From Kribbella jiaozuonensis (GTDB lineage: Bacteria; Actinomycetota; Actinomycetes; Propionibacteriales; Kribbellaceae): 64,000 nucleotides of DNA. Below, one piece after another: positions 17,801 through 28,400 of the stretch (position 1 is the first letter of the stretch; each line of letters starts with the position of its first letter). The stretch spans positions 434,001 to 498,000 of the forward strand of contig NZ_SZPZ01000001.1 in the NCBI RefSeq assembly GCF_005233875.1, given 5' to 3'. The position numbers and the translations under genes are program-made. Below the pieces are notes generated by a model. It worked only from the letters and a program-made list of their open reading frames with translations. It was not told where the DNA came from and did not search any database.

Positions 17801-18232
17801 ACCACAAAGGTGCACCTCGATGCGCTCTCGACGCCGTACGTGAAGCCGCACCCTGCGGTGGAAGGCGGCGACTATGCGCTCAACCGGACCCGCATCGAGC
17901 GTGCCTACGAGTTGATCTCCATCTCGGACTGGCGAAGTTCCTGGCGGAATGCCGAAGCCGCTGCCCAGCAGTTAGTCCTTGGGCGTGAGAACATCCGCGA
18001 TGCCGTTGCACGTGCGTCAGCCATAGCGTCCAGCGACGCGACGACGCGTCTGTTGCAGTTGCGACTGCGCGCAGCGCGCAGTTCGGGCGCGGAACTGGAG
18101 ACCCTCGAGCAGGACATCTATCGCGAAGAGGTCGTTGCTGGCGCCTTGGCTGAGGCAATAAGGACCCCTACCTTACGGCTGGACAGCACTGGCCTGGTCA
18201 TCCTCTCTGGCCGTTCAATCGGAGAGGACTGA
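14801..18232 (+). CDS. dpdE: DpdE: SNF2-like helicase of the 7-deazaguanine DNA system
   Basis: About 1143 residues from TTG 14801; GTG 14813 is an alternative, and the TTG at 14786 abuts the -10 box. The protein opens with a four-cysteine topoisomerase-type zinc ribbon (CPVCNSPM...CSQYPRC). After a linker comes an SNF2/SF2 helicase core: Walker A in LADEVGLGKTIES near residue 255, DEAH in LLIVDEAHNLA near 325, LMLSATPALHNE near 362, and the C-terminal motif NRLEQRIGRCDRW near 690. A long C-terminal region follows. In Dpd clusters DpdE belongs to the restriction half. It is the first gene of an eight-gene operon. The zinc ribbon could recognise DNA ends or modified bases, but that is inference. 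Confidence 0.88.
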   Translation: MTDRVRCPVCNSPMVMQFASRGRNAGKAFWGCSQYPRCRGSRDATGDVSQPRQLPKNRVATPAASGRARGRSLSRGDLLISSENTFGAGKLVARDGENLLLEYFDAPGQDPSARYQESVSRRSLTRLTLSPELRVFWIDQQDRWRSGRIIESNEHNDIYVRGHEWEGFVPEEKLFVRWDRPLSDPVGFGEAGLLESPLLADMRLPFLQGILRQRSAVHGMRAVLSSCIELHEHQVETAWRVLQDPVQRYLLADEVGLGKTIESGIVVRQQLLDKPSLRVQLILPPFLVEQWKRELTQKFRIHDFKRAQIRFARDDEPQHWEPADLLIVDEAHNLARMAGSADPALAARFARLAEVASASPRLLMLSATPALHNEDAFLAMLKLLDPAVYAETTAADLRRRLEARASIGRIFLGLQPGLPSSLLKARLAEIEAEFPGDEDLTAIVARTGEAIRAQNTDAVVLEIQALRNHVAEVYRVHRRMLRTRRTAALEGSYRVGGRRAPKVLAFHSTADQDATEVLDRWREQALAAAEGDREALSATGRALAQAVSFTLDPEALRDWAAERASTGVDAEERAALERVIRDLAFVSRRDTVSRPIADAMSYLFSAKERVVLFGPTTASAAEIADELEELLGSKSVFRHLASEPPDQAERALRRFEQIRSAAVLVADASAEEGRNLQFANVLVHVGLPAEANRLEQRIGRCDRWAAKDTSPWRSYMIAGETENSFAGAWRRILTDGFGIFDVSVASLQQAVDEATDEAWRILLEQGVIGVGEAITRVQEMLNREIERVREQDALDSLETTADERSVYARMMDVESVADEFADLTDRLLSAKRVPGNLRFEPIGNPMVDLGGYEILGRLPGKQAQIPLIPAWRLLRDFVPLKGHQGTFSRSIAIEKDDVHLYRYGDQFIDAVSDFLWHDDRGRAFGMWRWLPDWRRDDTPVYRFDYAVEANPLEFPKTSDLRRELARVSLGMDQLSITRRADGMLPPIIVTVWMSADATELTTKVHLDALSTPYVKPHPAVEGGDYALNRTRIERAYELISISDWRSSWRNAEAAAQQLVLGRENIRDAVARASAIASSDATTRLLQLRLRAARSSGAELETLEQDIYREEVVAGALAEAIRTPTLRLDSTGLVILSGRSIGED

Positions 18233-18235
18233 CCA

Positions 18236-20836
18236 GTGACTGATCAGTGGGACTTGATGACAGCTCTGCTCGCCGGCGGGGCTGGAGACCGATCACTGCT
18301 GAAAGGGCCCTACCGACGGTTGGTTGATGCATGGCTGTCGGACGAAGCAGGCCCGGCAATCGCCGGCGATGTGGCCGCGCTGGTCGGACAGATCCTGCGC
18401 CACCGGCGCGGCTCTACCGGCCACGGGAACCACAATCTTCGCCTGCGCCTCGCCAATCGCGGAGTCCCGACTGAGCGTTTCGCCCAAGCGCACCTGACGA
18501 CGGAAAGATTCGGACTGCAAGAGCACCGAATCTCACTGGGCGCGGACTGGGCCCCCGGTTGGCTCCTGGGCGATCCGCGCTGGATAGACCTGGCCTGCAC
18601 TAGCCCGAGCCCATACGTCGGGCCGGAGGGAACGGTCTCCACCTTCGCGCGTCCGGACATGGCGGTTCCGGTCGACCCCGCTGTCGCTGCGATCGCGGGC
18701 ATCGATGCGTATCGATCGCGCAGCCAAGCCAGCGCCATCCGCGCGGCCGCTTTGGCGGACCCCGAATCGACGTTGCACGTCGTACTCCCGACCGGCACCG
18801 GGAAGTCTCTTGTGGGCATCACCCCGGGACTCCTCGCCGACAAGAGCGTAACCGTGGTCGTCGTGCCGACCATCGCTCTTGCTATGGATCAGGAGAGGCA
18901 GATTCGCAAGCGATTTCCTGGTCAGGGCATTCCCGCCGAGCTCGCGTATTATGGCGGCCGACACGAGCACGAGAAGGACGCGATTAAGGAGCGACTGCGG
19001 AACGGATCGCAGAAGGTCCTTTTCACATCGCCCGAGGCGTTGGTCACGAGCCTCGCTCAATCGCTGCGCCATCTGGCATCTCGCGGCGCACTTGGCCATT
19101 TGGTCATCGACGAAGCCCACTTGATCCGTTCCTGGGGTCTGAGTTTCCGGCCGGACTTCCAATTGGTCGCCTCTTTGGTCGGCGAACTCCGAGATATCGC
19201 GCGGGCGCAAGCCGTCGCACCGCCGCGGGTCGTGCTGTTGACGGCCACGCTGTCGAAGCAAGGATTGTTGCTGAACGATGAACTGTTCGCCGGCGCAAAG
19301 GGTTCGATCTTCGTAGGGTCGACATTCCTGCGAACGGAGCTACGCTACCTCTTCGCACCACCGACGTCAGCCGAGGAGCGGATCAACCGGGTTGTCGACG
19401 CAATGCGCCACCTGCCGAGACCGGCGATCGTGTATACGACGAAAAAAGAGCCAGCCGATGAGATTGCAGCGCGACTGCGCGAGGCCGGGTTCGCGCGGAC
19501 CGCCGTCTTCCACGGCGACGTAACGTCTGGGGCACGACTGGACATTCTGCGAGGTTGGTCGGGCGATGACGGGCCAACCTCCTACGACATAGTGGTCGGG
19601 AATAGTGCGTTCGGACTCGGCGTCGACCAACCTGACGTCCGAACTGTTCTGCACGCCTGTGTGCCGGCGTCAGTCGACCGGTTCTATCAGGAGGTCGGGC
19701 GAGGCGGGCGCGACGGCCACTCCGCGGTGTCTGTCTGGCTTCCGACCACCACGGACGGGCAAGAAGGACGCGCCATCGAGAACTCCGCGATTCTCGGCGA
19801 TGGGAAAGGCTGGGGTCGCTGGGAGGCGATGAGAGATGCGCGAGTCGGAGACGACCCGGTCACGCGTCGGATGGTGTTGGATGCTGGCACCATCCCCCCG
19901 TGGCTCACCTATCGATCGGACAAGAACCAACTTTGGAACCGGAACACGTTGGTGTTGATGCAGCGCGCAGGATTGCTGGACCTAATTGAGACCTCGCCCC
20001 CGACGCTGGTGCGAGATCCGGGCGAACCCGCTGAGATGTGGCAGGCACGCAACGATGCGGCGTGGGAGAGATACGTGCGGTTGGCGACCATCCAGGTCCG
20101 TCCTGGCGTGAACAACCTCGACGAGTCCGCTGTCACGAAAGCCTTCGAACGCGTCCGAACCGAGGTCCGTGATTCCGAGGCAGACTCGATGGATCGCGTG
20201 GACCGCATGTTCGCCCTTACCGAATGTTGGGGACGCATCCTCAGCGAGGAGTATGAATACCAGGACGTCGGGCCGATGCACGCACACCAGGTGGTCGCTG
20301 CCGCGTGTTCGGGTTGTCCGTCCACCGAGCACGTGCCGGAGTCGTCGTACGGCGCGGCTCAGCCGGTCGTGGCGGAGGCGGCGTTGCCCAACCTCCATCG
20401 TCAGGTCAGTCCAACGCTCGCAGCATTAGCACACGGGCAGCGAACGCTCGTGGTGACCTACCCCGAAGGCGGCCTCCGTGTGTACCTCGACGACCTCGTG
20501 CAGCGCTGCGTCTCCCACGGTGTTAGAGGAGTGCTCGCAAGCCCGAGTTTGGTCGCACTCCCCGCCATAACCGGTGCGGCGCGCTTCGCGGAGGAACGCC
20601 TGGTGGCAGTCGACCCGATCCTTCCTCTCGGTCCAGCCGTTCATTTCGCGGTGCCGAGTCTGATACTCCTGGATCCGACGGACAAGCCGCGCTTGAGTTG
20701 GCTCGCCGGTTCCTCAGGGGCGCTGCGGATACTTGTGCTCCCTGACATCGCCCTTGATCCTCAATATCCGAACGACCTCGTCAAGAACATCCGCGTGCCG
20801 CACTGGGCGCTCGCCGACTTCCTCAGGAGCCTGTGA
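18236..20836 (+). CDS. dpdF: DpdF: RecQ-like DEAH-box helicase
   Basis: An 866-residue SF2 helicase from GTG 18236, 3 bp after dpdE. Motif I is VVLPTGTGKSLVG (near 182-190), motif II is HLVIDEAHLIRSWG (near 290) and motif III is LLTATLS (near 335). The C-terminal lobe has GNSAFGLGVDQPDVRTVLHA and the motif VI-like DRFYQEVGRGGRDG (near 483-495), a RecQ-type signature. The last 250 residues include a Cys cluster (ACSGCPSTEH) and an alpha/beta region not typical of RecQ. In the Dpd family this protein acts with DpdE, DpdG-K and DpdD in restriction of unmodified DNA. The next gene starts directly at the base after its stop codon. Confidence 0.88.
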   Translation: MTDQWDLMTALLAGGAGDRSLLKGPYRRLVDAWLSDEAGPAIAGDVAALVGQILRHRRGSTGHGNHNLRLRLANRGVPTERFAQAHLTTERFGLQEHRISLGADWAPGWLLGDPRWIDLACTSPSPYVGPEGTVSTFARPDMAVPVDPAVAAIAGIDAYRSRSQASAIRAAALADPESTLHVVLPTGTGKSLVGITPGLLADKSVTVVVVPTIALAMDQERQIRKRFPGQGIPAELAYYGGRHEHEKDAIKERLRNGSQKVLFTSPEALVTSLAQSLRHLASRGALGHLVIDEAHLIRSWGLSFRPDFQLVASLVGELRDIARAQAVAPPRVVLLTATLSKQGLLLNDELFAGAKGSIFVGSTFLRTELRYLFAPPTSAEERINRVVDAMRHLPRPAIVYTTKKEPADEIAARLREAGFARTAVFHGDVTSGARLDILRGWSGDDGPTSYDIVVGNSAFGLGVDQPDVRTVLHACVPASVDRFYQEVGRGGRDGHSAVSVWLPTTTDGQEGRAIENSAILGDGKGWGRWEAMRDARVGDDPVTRRMVLDAGTIPPWLTYRSDKNQLWNRNTLVLMQRAGLLDLIETSPPTLVRDPGEPAEMWQARNDAAWERYVRLATIQVRPGVNNLDESAVTKAFERVRTEVRDSEADSMDRVDRMFALTECWGRILSEEYEYQDVGPMHAHQVVAAACSGCPSTEHVPESSYGAAQPVVAEAALPNLHRQVSPTLAALAHGQRTLVVTYPEGGLRVYLDDLVQRCVSHGVRGVLASPSLVALPAITGAARFAEERLVAVDPILPLGPAVHFAVPSLILLDPTDKPRLSWLAGSSGALRILVLPDIALDPQYPNDLVKNIRVPHWALADFLRSL

Positions 20837-21757
20837 ATGGCCGTTCTAAATCCGCCGCGAGTCCTGCCGGGCCTTGGTCGAGCGATCGTCAACTATCTGT
20901 TGGATGCGCGTCGGACGCTCACTCAGGATGAGTTGGTTGCGGCGTTCAAGCCCGACGGGCTAAATCCTGGCGCGAACGCAGCATCCGGCGTGACGAATAC
21001 CGTTTCGGCGTTGCGTGCGATCGACGTCCTCGATGAGGATGCAGACGGCGCGCTTCGGATCGGCTCGAAGGTGGAAACCTTCAAGACGCCATTTACAAAG
21101 CAGCAGTTCCGCCGTGTTCTTCAGAATCGCGTGTTTGATGTAGATCCGGGCGACGATCTCTGGAGAACTCAGACTGGTGAAGGGCGGACCCGGGGAGCGC
21201 GGGATCTCCACCGTGCGCTCACCTGGTTGCTCGCTCAAGATGCGCTGGGGCAACCGTTGGGGTGGAACGACAACGTTCAGGTCATGCAGACAGACCAATT
21301 CAGCACTACAAACAACGAGGCTTGGGCAATTACTAACGATACCCGTTGGCTCGCGACTGTCCGCTGGATCCTAGTGCTCGGACTGGCTACAACGTCCGTT
21401 GTCCGGGACAAGAACGGCGTCGTCCCGCTTCCCGTGATTGCGGTCGATGATGCCCTCACTGATTTTCCGAACGAGCGGCTAACCATCCATGACTTCTTGG
21501 CGAGGCTCGGAAGAGCGATCCCATTCGTGCACGGAGGTCCGGCACGCAGTGGCCTCGTCGCATACCTGGGCCGCGATCCGGACGCCGGGATCAAGGCAGA
21601 TTGTGCTGACAGTTCCATCGGGCAAGCGCTACGCATCCTCGAGGAACAAGGACGCGTCCATTTCGAGGCACTTCCGGACGCCGACGGAATCCGCCTGTCT
21701 CGTTTCGACAGCACCCGCCAGACCCACGTGATCGTCCAGGCCGGAGGTATGAAGTGA
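20837..21757 (+). CDS. dpdG: DpdG: accessory protein of Dpd restriction
   Basis: A 306-residue protein, ATG 20837 immediately after the dpdF stop. The N-terminal 90 residues look like a winged-helix domain (ARRTLTQDELVAAF, GVTNTVSALRAIDVLDED, LRIGSKVETF); the rest is alpha/beta with LHRALTWLLAQDAL, TRWLATVRWILVLGLAT and a C-terminal winged-helix-like end (GQALRILEEQGRVHFEAL). No catalytic motif is visible. It is named from its place between the RecQ-like helicase and the P-loop ATPase, the conserved dpdF-dpdG-dpdH order. Its last bases overlap dpdH by four (GTGA). Confidence 0.8.
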   Translation: MAVLNPPRVLPGLGRAIVNYLLDARRTLTQDELVAAFKPDGLNPGANAASGVTNTVSALRAIDVLDEDADGALRIGSKVETFKTPFTKQQFRRVLQNRVFDVDPGDDLWRTQTGEGRTRGARDLHRALTWLLAQDALGQPLGWNDNVQVMQTDQFSTTNNEAWAITNDTRWLATVRWILVLGLATTSVVRDKNGVVPLPVIAVDDALTDFPNERLTIHDFLARLGRAIPFVHGGPARSGLVAYLGRDPDAGIKADCADSSIGQALRILEEQGRVHFEALPDADGIRLSRFDSTRQTHVIVQAGGMK

Positions 21758-24700
21758 GTTGGCGTGGGAGTCTCCCGGCGGCATGCTGGAACGCCAACGA
21801 GGCTTCGAATGTTATTCCGGTCGAGGCAGAGAGCACCTCGGAGGGTGTCTTCCTCGCGACGCACAGCACGATTCCGATCACACAACGCGATCAGGTAAAC
21901 AACGCCAAGCGAGTCACGGTCGTCGACGAACGTGCCCTGCTCCAAGCGGTCCAGGATCAACCAGATGACCAGCCCATCATTCCGATCCTTGGTAAGTCAG
22001 GCACAGGTAAGTCCCACTTGGTCCGTTGGTTGCGCGCGAACCTCAAGACTAAAGAATCGACACGCGTCATCTTCGTGCCAAAACACCGGGTGTCGCTGCG
22101 GGGGATCCTTGAACTGATCTTGGAACACGCGACCGGCGAGAACGCGGACGACCTCCGTGCCAAAGTTGCGGCCGCCGTGGATGCTGCAGCGGACGAGAAG
22201 ACCGCTCGACTGAAGTTGCGCAACGCGCTCGCGGTGAACATAGAAACCAGTGGCGCCCGTTCCAACGGTTCTGCTGAAGAGATCGAGAATCGCGCGTATC
22301 TGGCCTCTCCTCAAGGTCTCCCGGCTTTGTTTGGCGACGATGTGTTCCGCGCTCGTCTGCTCCATGAGAACGGTCCTATTGCTCGCTTGGTTCGCGAAAA
22401 GCTGACGGGAAAGGGGACTGAGGACAAGGAGGATGCGTTCGGCTTTACAGTTGAGGATCTCAACCTATCAGTCGATGATGTCAAGAGGGCCGGTCTGGCT
22501 GCTCAGCAGGTGGCTGGCGCCCTGACTAGTGACCTGGGATTTCGCGAACTCGCCGCGAGGATGATCAACGAGCAGTTGGCGCCCTCGGTCAGCGAGGTGT
22601 TTGGCGTTGGTGGCGACGACCTCAAGCAGATCCTGACTGACGTCCGGGCGCAACTGAATAAGCAGGGGTTGGAACTGCTCGTGCTCATCGAGGACTTCTC
22701 GATCTTCCAAGGAATTCAGGGTGGACTCATCGATGCGATCACGCTGATCTCGACTGTTGCACAGGAACTCTGCCCGATGCGGGTAGTAATGGCCGTGACC
22801 ACCGGCTACTTCATTAATCAAATGCCTGAGACCGTATTCACTCGTACCTATAGGGTCTTTGATCTCGATCTTCCGGATGGCACCGCAGTTGCATTCAGCC
22901 CCGCCGGCTTCGCAGCTCGCTACCTTAATGCCGTTCGGGTAGGTGCCGCCGCACTCGATGTAGCCAACGAGAATAATGACCACCCCACAAACGCCTGCCA
23001 TGAATGCCCGGTGGATGAAAAATGCCATGCGGCGTTCGGTGTGGCTGATGGTTTTGGCCTTTTCCCGTTCAATCAGGCCGCCCTGGAGCGGGCAATTAAG
23101 GGTCAGTCTAGCAACGGATCCTTCGTGGCGCGGGACGTGCTGACCCGGGTGCTTCGTCCGGTACTGCGTCGCGACAAGGTGGAAATCGATCTGAACCGTT
23201 TCCCGAGTGAAGGTTTCGCCACCGAATTCAAATCAGGTGCGGACGATCGACTCTCCAATATCGAGGACCAGGTGAGGCTGCGGACTCCAGGAGACGTGGA
23301 ACTCACTGACCGCCGGGTTCGCCTGGTGCGCTTCTGGGGTTCGGGTGGCGGCGCTGAGAACCTCGACCCGACGATCCATGAAGCCTTCGGGATCCCGCCG
23401 ATCGACGGGTTGGATGACGTGGCGCCGGAGGAGGAACTTCAAGGCCCCATTGGCAGGCCGAGTACAAGTAAGACCACGCCTCCGGACGAGACGCCGACAA
23501 TCGGCCCGGCAATCCCTGATCCGCCATTGGTGAAGGCCATCGACAGGTGGCGGGCAACTGATGAACTTGGCATGACCGAACGGAACACTCTTCGCAACAT
23601 GGTCCACAATGCCGTGCAGTCGCGTTTGATGTTAGAAGACGGCCTCGGCGGCGAGTCCCTGTGGCGGGGTGGCAAGGAGTTCGCGCCCAGTTTCGAGGGC
23701 ACCTCGGTCGAATTTAACCCGGCCAAGCATGCTGCCGCCGTCCTACCGATCGATCGTACGAACGACGACGACGTCCGTGCGCTCCGTGCACTAGCCTGGG
23801 TAAACAGGTTAGGGTCTTGGGCCGACGTGCCGGACGGCGAGCGGTTACAGCGTCTCGCCGAAGCACGGATCCAGGTTTGGGTCGAGCAAGTGGCGCGGGT
23901 TCTGCTGCCGCCAGCTCGGGCCGATGATGACCCCGAACTTGTGCGTCTGACCCACACGCTGCTGGCAGTTGCACGGTCGCTCGGTATCGGGGACGCCTAC
24001 AAACGGGATACCTCTAGCAGGATTCAAGCGCTGTTTGCGCCGCCACCCCCTCGGCCGACTCCCGACCTCCGGCCGCAACTCGCAGCGATGCAGTCATACG
24101 TCAGTTCAGGAGCCACCAATCGTCTGAACCGCACTCAACTGCAGCAGCGACTGCTCCGACGCGCGTCCTACAGTCAAGGCGATGGCAAGCCACTGGCTCT
24201 TGACCTGGCCAAGGTGAGTCGAGTGATCCGGGACCCGGATGCCGATATGCCGTGGCCGGCCTCGACGCCGGGCCTGGTCGTTAGTTCTGTCGATGCAATT
24301 ACGGTTCGAATGGAGACGCTCGCTGCGCTCTGTTCGGAGGCCGAGACACTGCTGCCGGATCTTTCGAATCTCGGAGGCGACATTGCCCAAGTGGCCGCCG
24401 AGTTGATCACGTTGGTCAACGAACGAGCAAACGTTGCCGCGCTCCCCGACGGCATCAATGTGGACGACCTGCGGGCGGCAGCAAGAGCCATCAAATCAGG
24501 AGACCAGAGGCTCGTTGAGACAACCCGCGCTGAGTTCGACCGCTGGAGTGAACTGACGGTGGACGAGCGGATGAAACTAATAACCGGAGATTGGGATGAG
24601 AGTGCTCGCCGAGTCAGGGCCTGGCTTGTCCTGGCAGAGCCCGCCGTCGACCTGCTAGCGAACAGCCTGAAGACGGCGACAGCGTCGGACGCCCAGCGCG

Positions 24701-24792
24701 AATACGCCGAAGTTCGTGAGAAGTTGATCGGGGACGTGGCGACCTTGGCTGACGCTCTCGCGGCGATCCCAGCGGCGGAGGAGACCGCATGA
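21754..24792 (+). CDS. dpdH: DpdH: P-loop ATPase of Dpd restriction
   Basis: A 1012-residue protein from GTG 21754. Walker A is ILGKSGTGKSHLVRW (residues 78-92). A Walker B-like strand, LLVLIEDFSIFQG, lies near 308-320, and FINQMPETVFTRTYRVFDL follows. A zinc-binding knuckle, CHECPVDEKC, occurs near residue 412. A Pro/Asp-rich hinge (about 560-600) separates a helical C-terminal half. The arrangement resembles large AAA/STAND-like ATPases of defence systems. In Dpd clusters this gene follows dpdG and precedes dpdI, as here. The overlap with dpdI is ATGA, showing translational coupling. Confidence 0.85.
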   Translation: MSWRGSLPAACWNANEASNVIPVEAESTSEGVFLATHSTIPITQRDQVNNAKRVTVVDERALLQAVQDQPDDQPIIPILGKSGTGKSHLVRWLRANLKTKESTRVIFVPKHRVSLRGILELILEHATGENADDLRAKVAAAVDAAADEKTARLKLRNALAVNIETSGARSNGSAEEIENRAYLASPQGLPALFGDDVFRARLLHENGPIARLVREKLTGKGTEDKEDAFGFTVEDLNLSVDDVKRAGLAAQQVAGALTSDLGFRELAARMINEQLAPSVSEVFGVGGDDLKQILTDVRAQLNKQGLELLVLIEDFSIFQGIQGGLIDAITLISTVAQELCPMRVVMAVTTGYFINQMPETVFTRTYRVFDLDLPDGTAVAFSPAGFAARYLNAVRVGAAALDVANENNDHPTNACHECPVDEKCHAAFGVADGFGLFPFNQAALERAIKGQSSNGSFVARDVLTRVLRPVLRRDKVEIDLNRFPSEGFATEFKSGADDRLSNIEDQVRLRTPGDVELTDRRVRLVRFWGSGGGAENLDPTIHEAFGIPPIDGLDDVAPEEELQGPIGRPSTSKTTPPDETPTIGPAIPDPPLVKAIDRWRATDELGMTERNTLRNMVHNAVQSRLMLEDGLGGESLWRGGKEFAPSFEGTSVEFNPAKHAAAVLPIDRTNDDDVRALRALAWVNRLGSWADVPDGERLQRLAEARIQVWVEQVARVLLPPARADDDPELVRLTHTLLAVARSLGIGDAYKRDTSSRIQALFAPPPPRPTPDLRPQLAAMQSYVSSGATNRLNRTQLQQRLLRRASYSQGDGKPLALDLAKVSRVIRDPDADMPWPASTPGLVVSSVDAITVRMETLAALCSEAETLLPDLSNLGGDIAQVAAELITLVNERANVAALPDGINVDDLRAAARAIKSGDQRLVETTRAEFDRWSELTVDERMKLITGDWDESARRVRAWLVLAEPAVDLLANSLKTATASDAQREYAEVREKLIGDVATLADALAAIPAAEETA

Positions 24793-25499
24793 GCCTGCGC
24801 AGCAGGATCCGGGATCTGCATACCTCTGCGGTCGTTGCCGACAACGAACACCAGGTGCGTCTGCGAACCGGACAACTGTCTGACCTCAGTGACCGAATCG
24901 CAACAGTCGTGCAGGGACTCTCGGCACTGAGAGTGGGGTTGGCTGAGGTACGGCAGTTGAATGTGGAGATCCCGGCAGACTTACACCGCGCTGCTGGTCA
25001 CGCGACTGATGGACTTCGCTCACTCGCCGCCGAACTCCCCGACATCGCGGTTGACTCGGACCTGGACGCGGCAAAGGTCCATGTCAGCAATACGGAAAGG
25101 TTCGTATCCGGTTTACGCAGTTTCGTCGCGGACAATTGGCGCAGGCATGTTACGCAACCGCTTCCCCCGATCAACCGCGAACTTGTCGATGCGCTGGCCG
25201 AGAGTGGCGTCGATGTCGAATCAATTCGGGTGGCTCTAGAGAGCGCTCAAGGGCAGCTTCTCGCGATCGTCAACCGCACCATCCCATTGAAGGGTGATGT
25301 CGACAAATTTCGTGCCGCGTTCGAGTCGGTGCGCGCCTCCGGGGATCAGATCGGCAACGTCGTCGATCCGGACATTGCCAAGGGGATCGTCGGCTCTCAG
25401 GAGGGGGCTGGTATGCCGCTGGTCTGGTTCACTCCAGTGCGACTCCAGGCCTTGTCCGAGTTGGGAATCATCGACCGCTTCCGGGTCCGGTTGCAATGA
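24789..25499 (+). CDS. dpdI: DpdI: helical accessory protein of Dpd restriction
   Basis: A 236-residue protein, ATG 24789 overlapping the dpdH stop by 4 bp. It is almost wholly helical with heptad-like stretches (LSDLSDRIATVVQGLSALRV, LRSLAAELPDIAVDSDLDAA), so a coiled-coil or helical-bundle partner is likely. No enzymatic motif or cysteine is present. The assignment follows the conserved dpdH-dpdI-dpdJ order. It overlaps dpdJ by ATGA at 25496-25499. Confidence 0.75.
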   Translation: MSLRSRIRDLHTSAVVADNEHQVRLRTGQLSDLSDRIATVVQGLSALRVGLAEVRQLNVEIPADLHRAAGHATDGLRSLAAELPDIAVDSDLDAAKVHVSNTERFVSGLRSFVADNWRRHVTQPLPPINRELVDALAESGVDVESIRVALESAQGQLLAIVNRTIPLKGDVDKFRAAFESVRASGDQIGNVVDPDIAKGIVGSQEGAGMPLVWFTPVRLQALSELGIIDRFRVRLQ

Positions 25500-28400
25500 A
25501 TCCTACGCTGCTTACCCGCGTCCTCGATCGGCTTGAGTCACTCGAGGACCCGCTCTTGTGCTGGGGCGTCGTCGACGGGGGCTTCAGCGACGACGAACTC
25601 CGCGAAGTGATCGAGCGGGAGTTGACAGACAGCCGCGAATGGGAGTTGGACGCGGAGGCTGTCATCGAGGCGATGAGGGCGCGAGCGCTCCTAGTTTTCG
25701 ACCCGAACACGGCACCACCGCGATGGCGCACGCGCAACGGCGAGACGATCCGACTTGTCGCGCGGCTGCGACAGATCTTCCTAGACAAGTCTTGGCAGGA
25801 CGGCACCAACCTGATCTCGGACTTCCGCTATGCGCGGCGCCCCCGCTTCTACCCTAAGCGCGATCAGCCGTGGGACACCTTGCTCGACGGTCTCTCCGGC
25901 ATCGCTGACGTCCAGCGCAGTGTCATCGACGTGATGACCCTGCGCGACGGGAACCACGATGACCTGAGCGGCTTCCAGGTTCGAGCCACCCGGCAGATCC
26001 TTACTGCCCTACAGTCGCAGGTGACCACCGCGACCGTCGTCGGTGCCGGTACGGGTAGCGGGAAGACGAACGCGTTCTATCTCCCAGCTTTCAGCTACCT
26101 CGCTGGGATTGAGGACTCCTCCGCCTGGACTCGGGCTCTGGCCGTTTATCCGCGGATTGAACTGCTGAAGGATCAACTCGACACTGCCTTCACGCACGCC
26201 CGTCGCCTCGACGGCCTCTGGCAGCGCCTGCACGGACGCCCGATGTCTATCGGTGCGCTGTACAAGAGCACACCGGCCAATGCCGGCAACGCCAAGGCAG
26301 CGTACACAGGCTGGGGTAAACGATCCAATGGTATGGCGTCCCCGCAGTTGCGTTGTCCGGGCGACGGCTACCTGCATTGCGGTGGTGAGTTGATCTGGCC
26401 ATTCGCAGACATCGACAGGGACGTCGAGCGCCTCGTCTGCCATACCTGTCGCCGCGAGTTCGACGAGCGCCAGGTGGTGCTAACCCGGAAGCGCATGCAG
26501 AACAACCCGCCGGATCTGCTCTTCGTCACTACCGAGATGCTCAACCGCGGACTGTCCGACTTACAGCTCCGCGGGCCGCTCGGCGTCGATGTCAGTCAGG
26601 CTAGAAAGCCACGCATGATGCTGCTCGACGAGATCCACACCTACGACGGAACAACAGGTGCGCAAGCCGCCATGGTGCTCCGGCGCTGGCATCACAGCGT
26701 CCAGGCTCCGGTCGCATTCGTCGGCTTGTCCGCGACGCTCTCTAACCCGGTTCGCCATATGGCCGACCTCACCGGTGTCGCCGATGACCTCGTCACCAGT
26801 ATCGCTCCGGAGCCAGAGGAATTGGAGTACGAAGGCGCCGAGTACCTGCTAGCGCTACGCAGTGACCCGACGAGTGGGGCATCGGTGTTGTCAACGACCA
26901 TCCAGACCTCGATGCTGCTTCCGCGGACCCAGGATGTTCCTGGCGCGCGCGTCTCCGAAGGTGTCTTCGGTACGAAAGCGTTCGTGTTTACCGACGACCT
27001 CGACGTCACCAACCGACTGTTCTACTACCTCCTTGATGCCGAAGGACAGCGCTACATCGAACGTAGGACCAAGTCCGTGAAGCCGCCGCTTGCCTCGAAG
27101 CGCGCGCTAGAACCAGGAGATGACGCGACTACGCAACGCCGAGCTGGCCAGGTGTGGGACTTGCCGGTCTCAATCGGGCACAGGTTCAACCGGAAGGGCG
27201 ACGGCCTCAACGTTAGTCGGACGACCTCGCAAGACGCTGGAGTGGAGGCTGGCAGTCAACTGATCGTTGCCACCGCATCGTTGGAGGTCGGCTTTGACGA
27301 CCCCGATGTCGGCGTGGTGATTCAGCATAAAGCCCCTCGCGGGACAGCTGCATTCCTGCAGCGAAAGGGCCGCGCCGGCCGAAAGCGGACGATGCGGCCG
27401 TACACCGCCGTCGTGCTGTCCGACTACGGTCGAGACCGCGCGACTTACGAGGCGTGGGATGGCCTCTTCGACCCGGTGCTCCCGGATCTGGTTCTGCCGA
27501 TCCGCAACCGCGCGGTACTGCGCATGCAGGCCACAATCGCGATGGTGGACTGGCTCACGGCCCAGTTGAAGATGCAGGACGTCCCGCCTTCGACCAAGAC
27601 CTGGGGTGCCCTCGCCAAGCGACCGGCAGCGAGTTTCGCCAAACCCGGCCGCGAAACGCAACTCAAGGCCGTCGCGATTCTGAATTCGGTACTCCGTGAC
27701 CCGAGCCGCCAACGTAGCCTGCGGACGTGGGTCCAGAACGCACTGCGCCTCTCCGACGCCGAGGTGAATGAGATCCTTTGGCACCCACCTCGACCGTTGA
27801 TGCTCGCTGCAGTGCCCACCCTCAAGCGTCGTCTCCAGCACAACTGGGCGGTTGCCAGTCCGGGTTCGCTCGACGAATTCCGTGATCTGAGCGGCGACAA
27901 CCCACTGCCGGACTTCTTTCCGATGAATCTCTTCAGCGAACTGTCACTTCCGGAGAGCTACGTGAGTTCGCCTCCTCAGTTGGAATGGGAGACGGACCGG
28001 GAACTGCACGCTATGGGACTCGGCCAGATGCTGCGTGAGTACGCTCCAGGCCGGGTCTCTCGTCGGTTCGCGACGCGCAACCCCGAGCACCGCCATTGGA
28101 TCCCGGTCCCGCTCGGTAAGAGCGATGCGAGCATCGAGTTGAGTGAGATTCTGTCGATCTATGGGATTGAAGAGCCGAGCACTATCGCGATCGACGGCAA
28201 GCCGGTGGAGACAACCGTTGTCCGTCCCGACCAGATCCTCGTGGAACATCCGCCACCGTTTGTCAAGGACTCATCGAACGCAACCATGCTGTGGCGCTCG
28301 CAACTGCTCGAGACCGGTCCCGGCCTCTTGGTTCGCGTTCCGACCGCCGATCCGATCGGTCGCTTGATCACTGAAATGCGCTTCTTCTTGCACGCCCAGA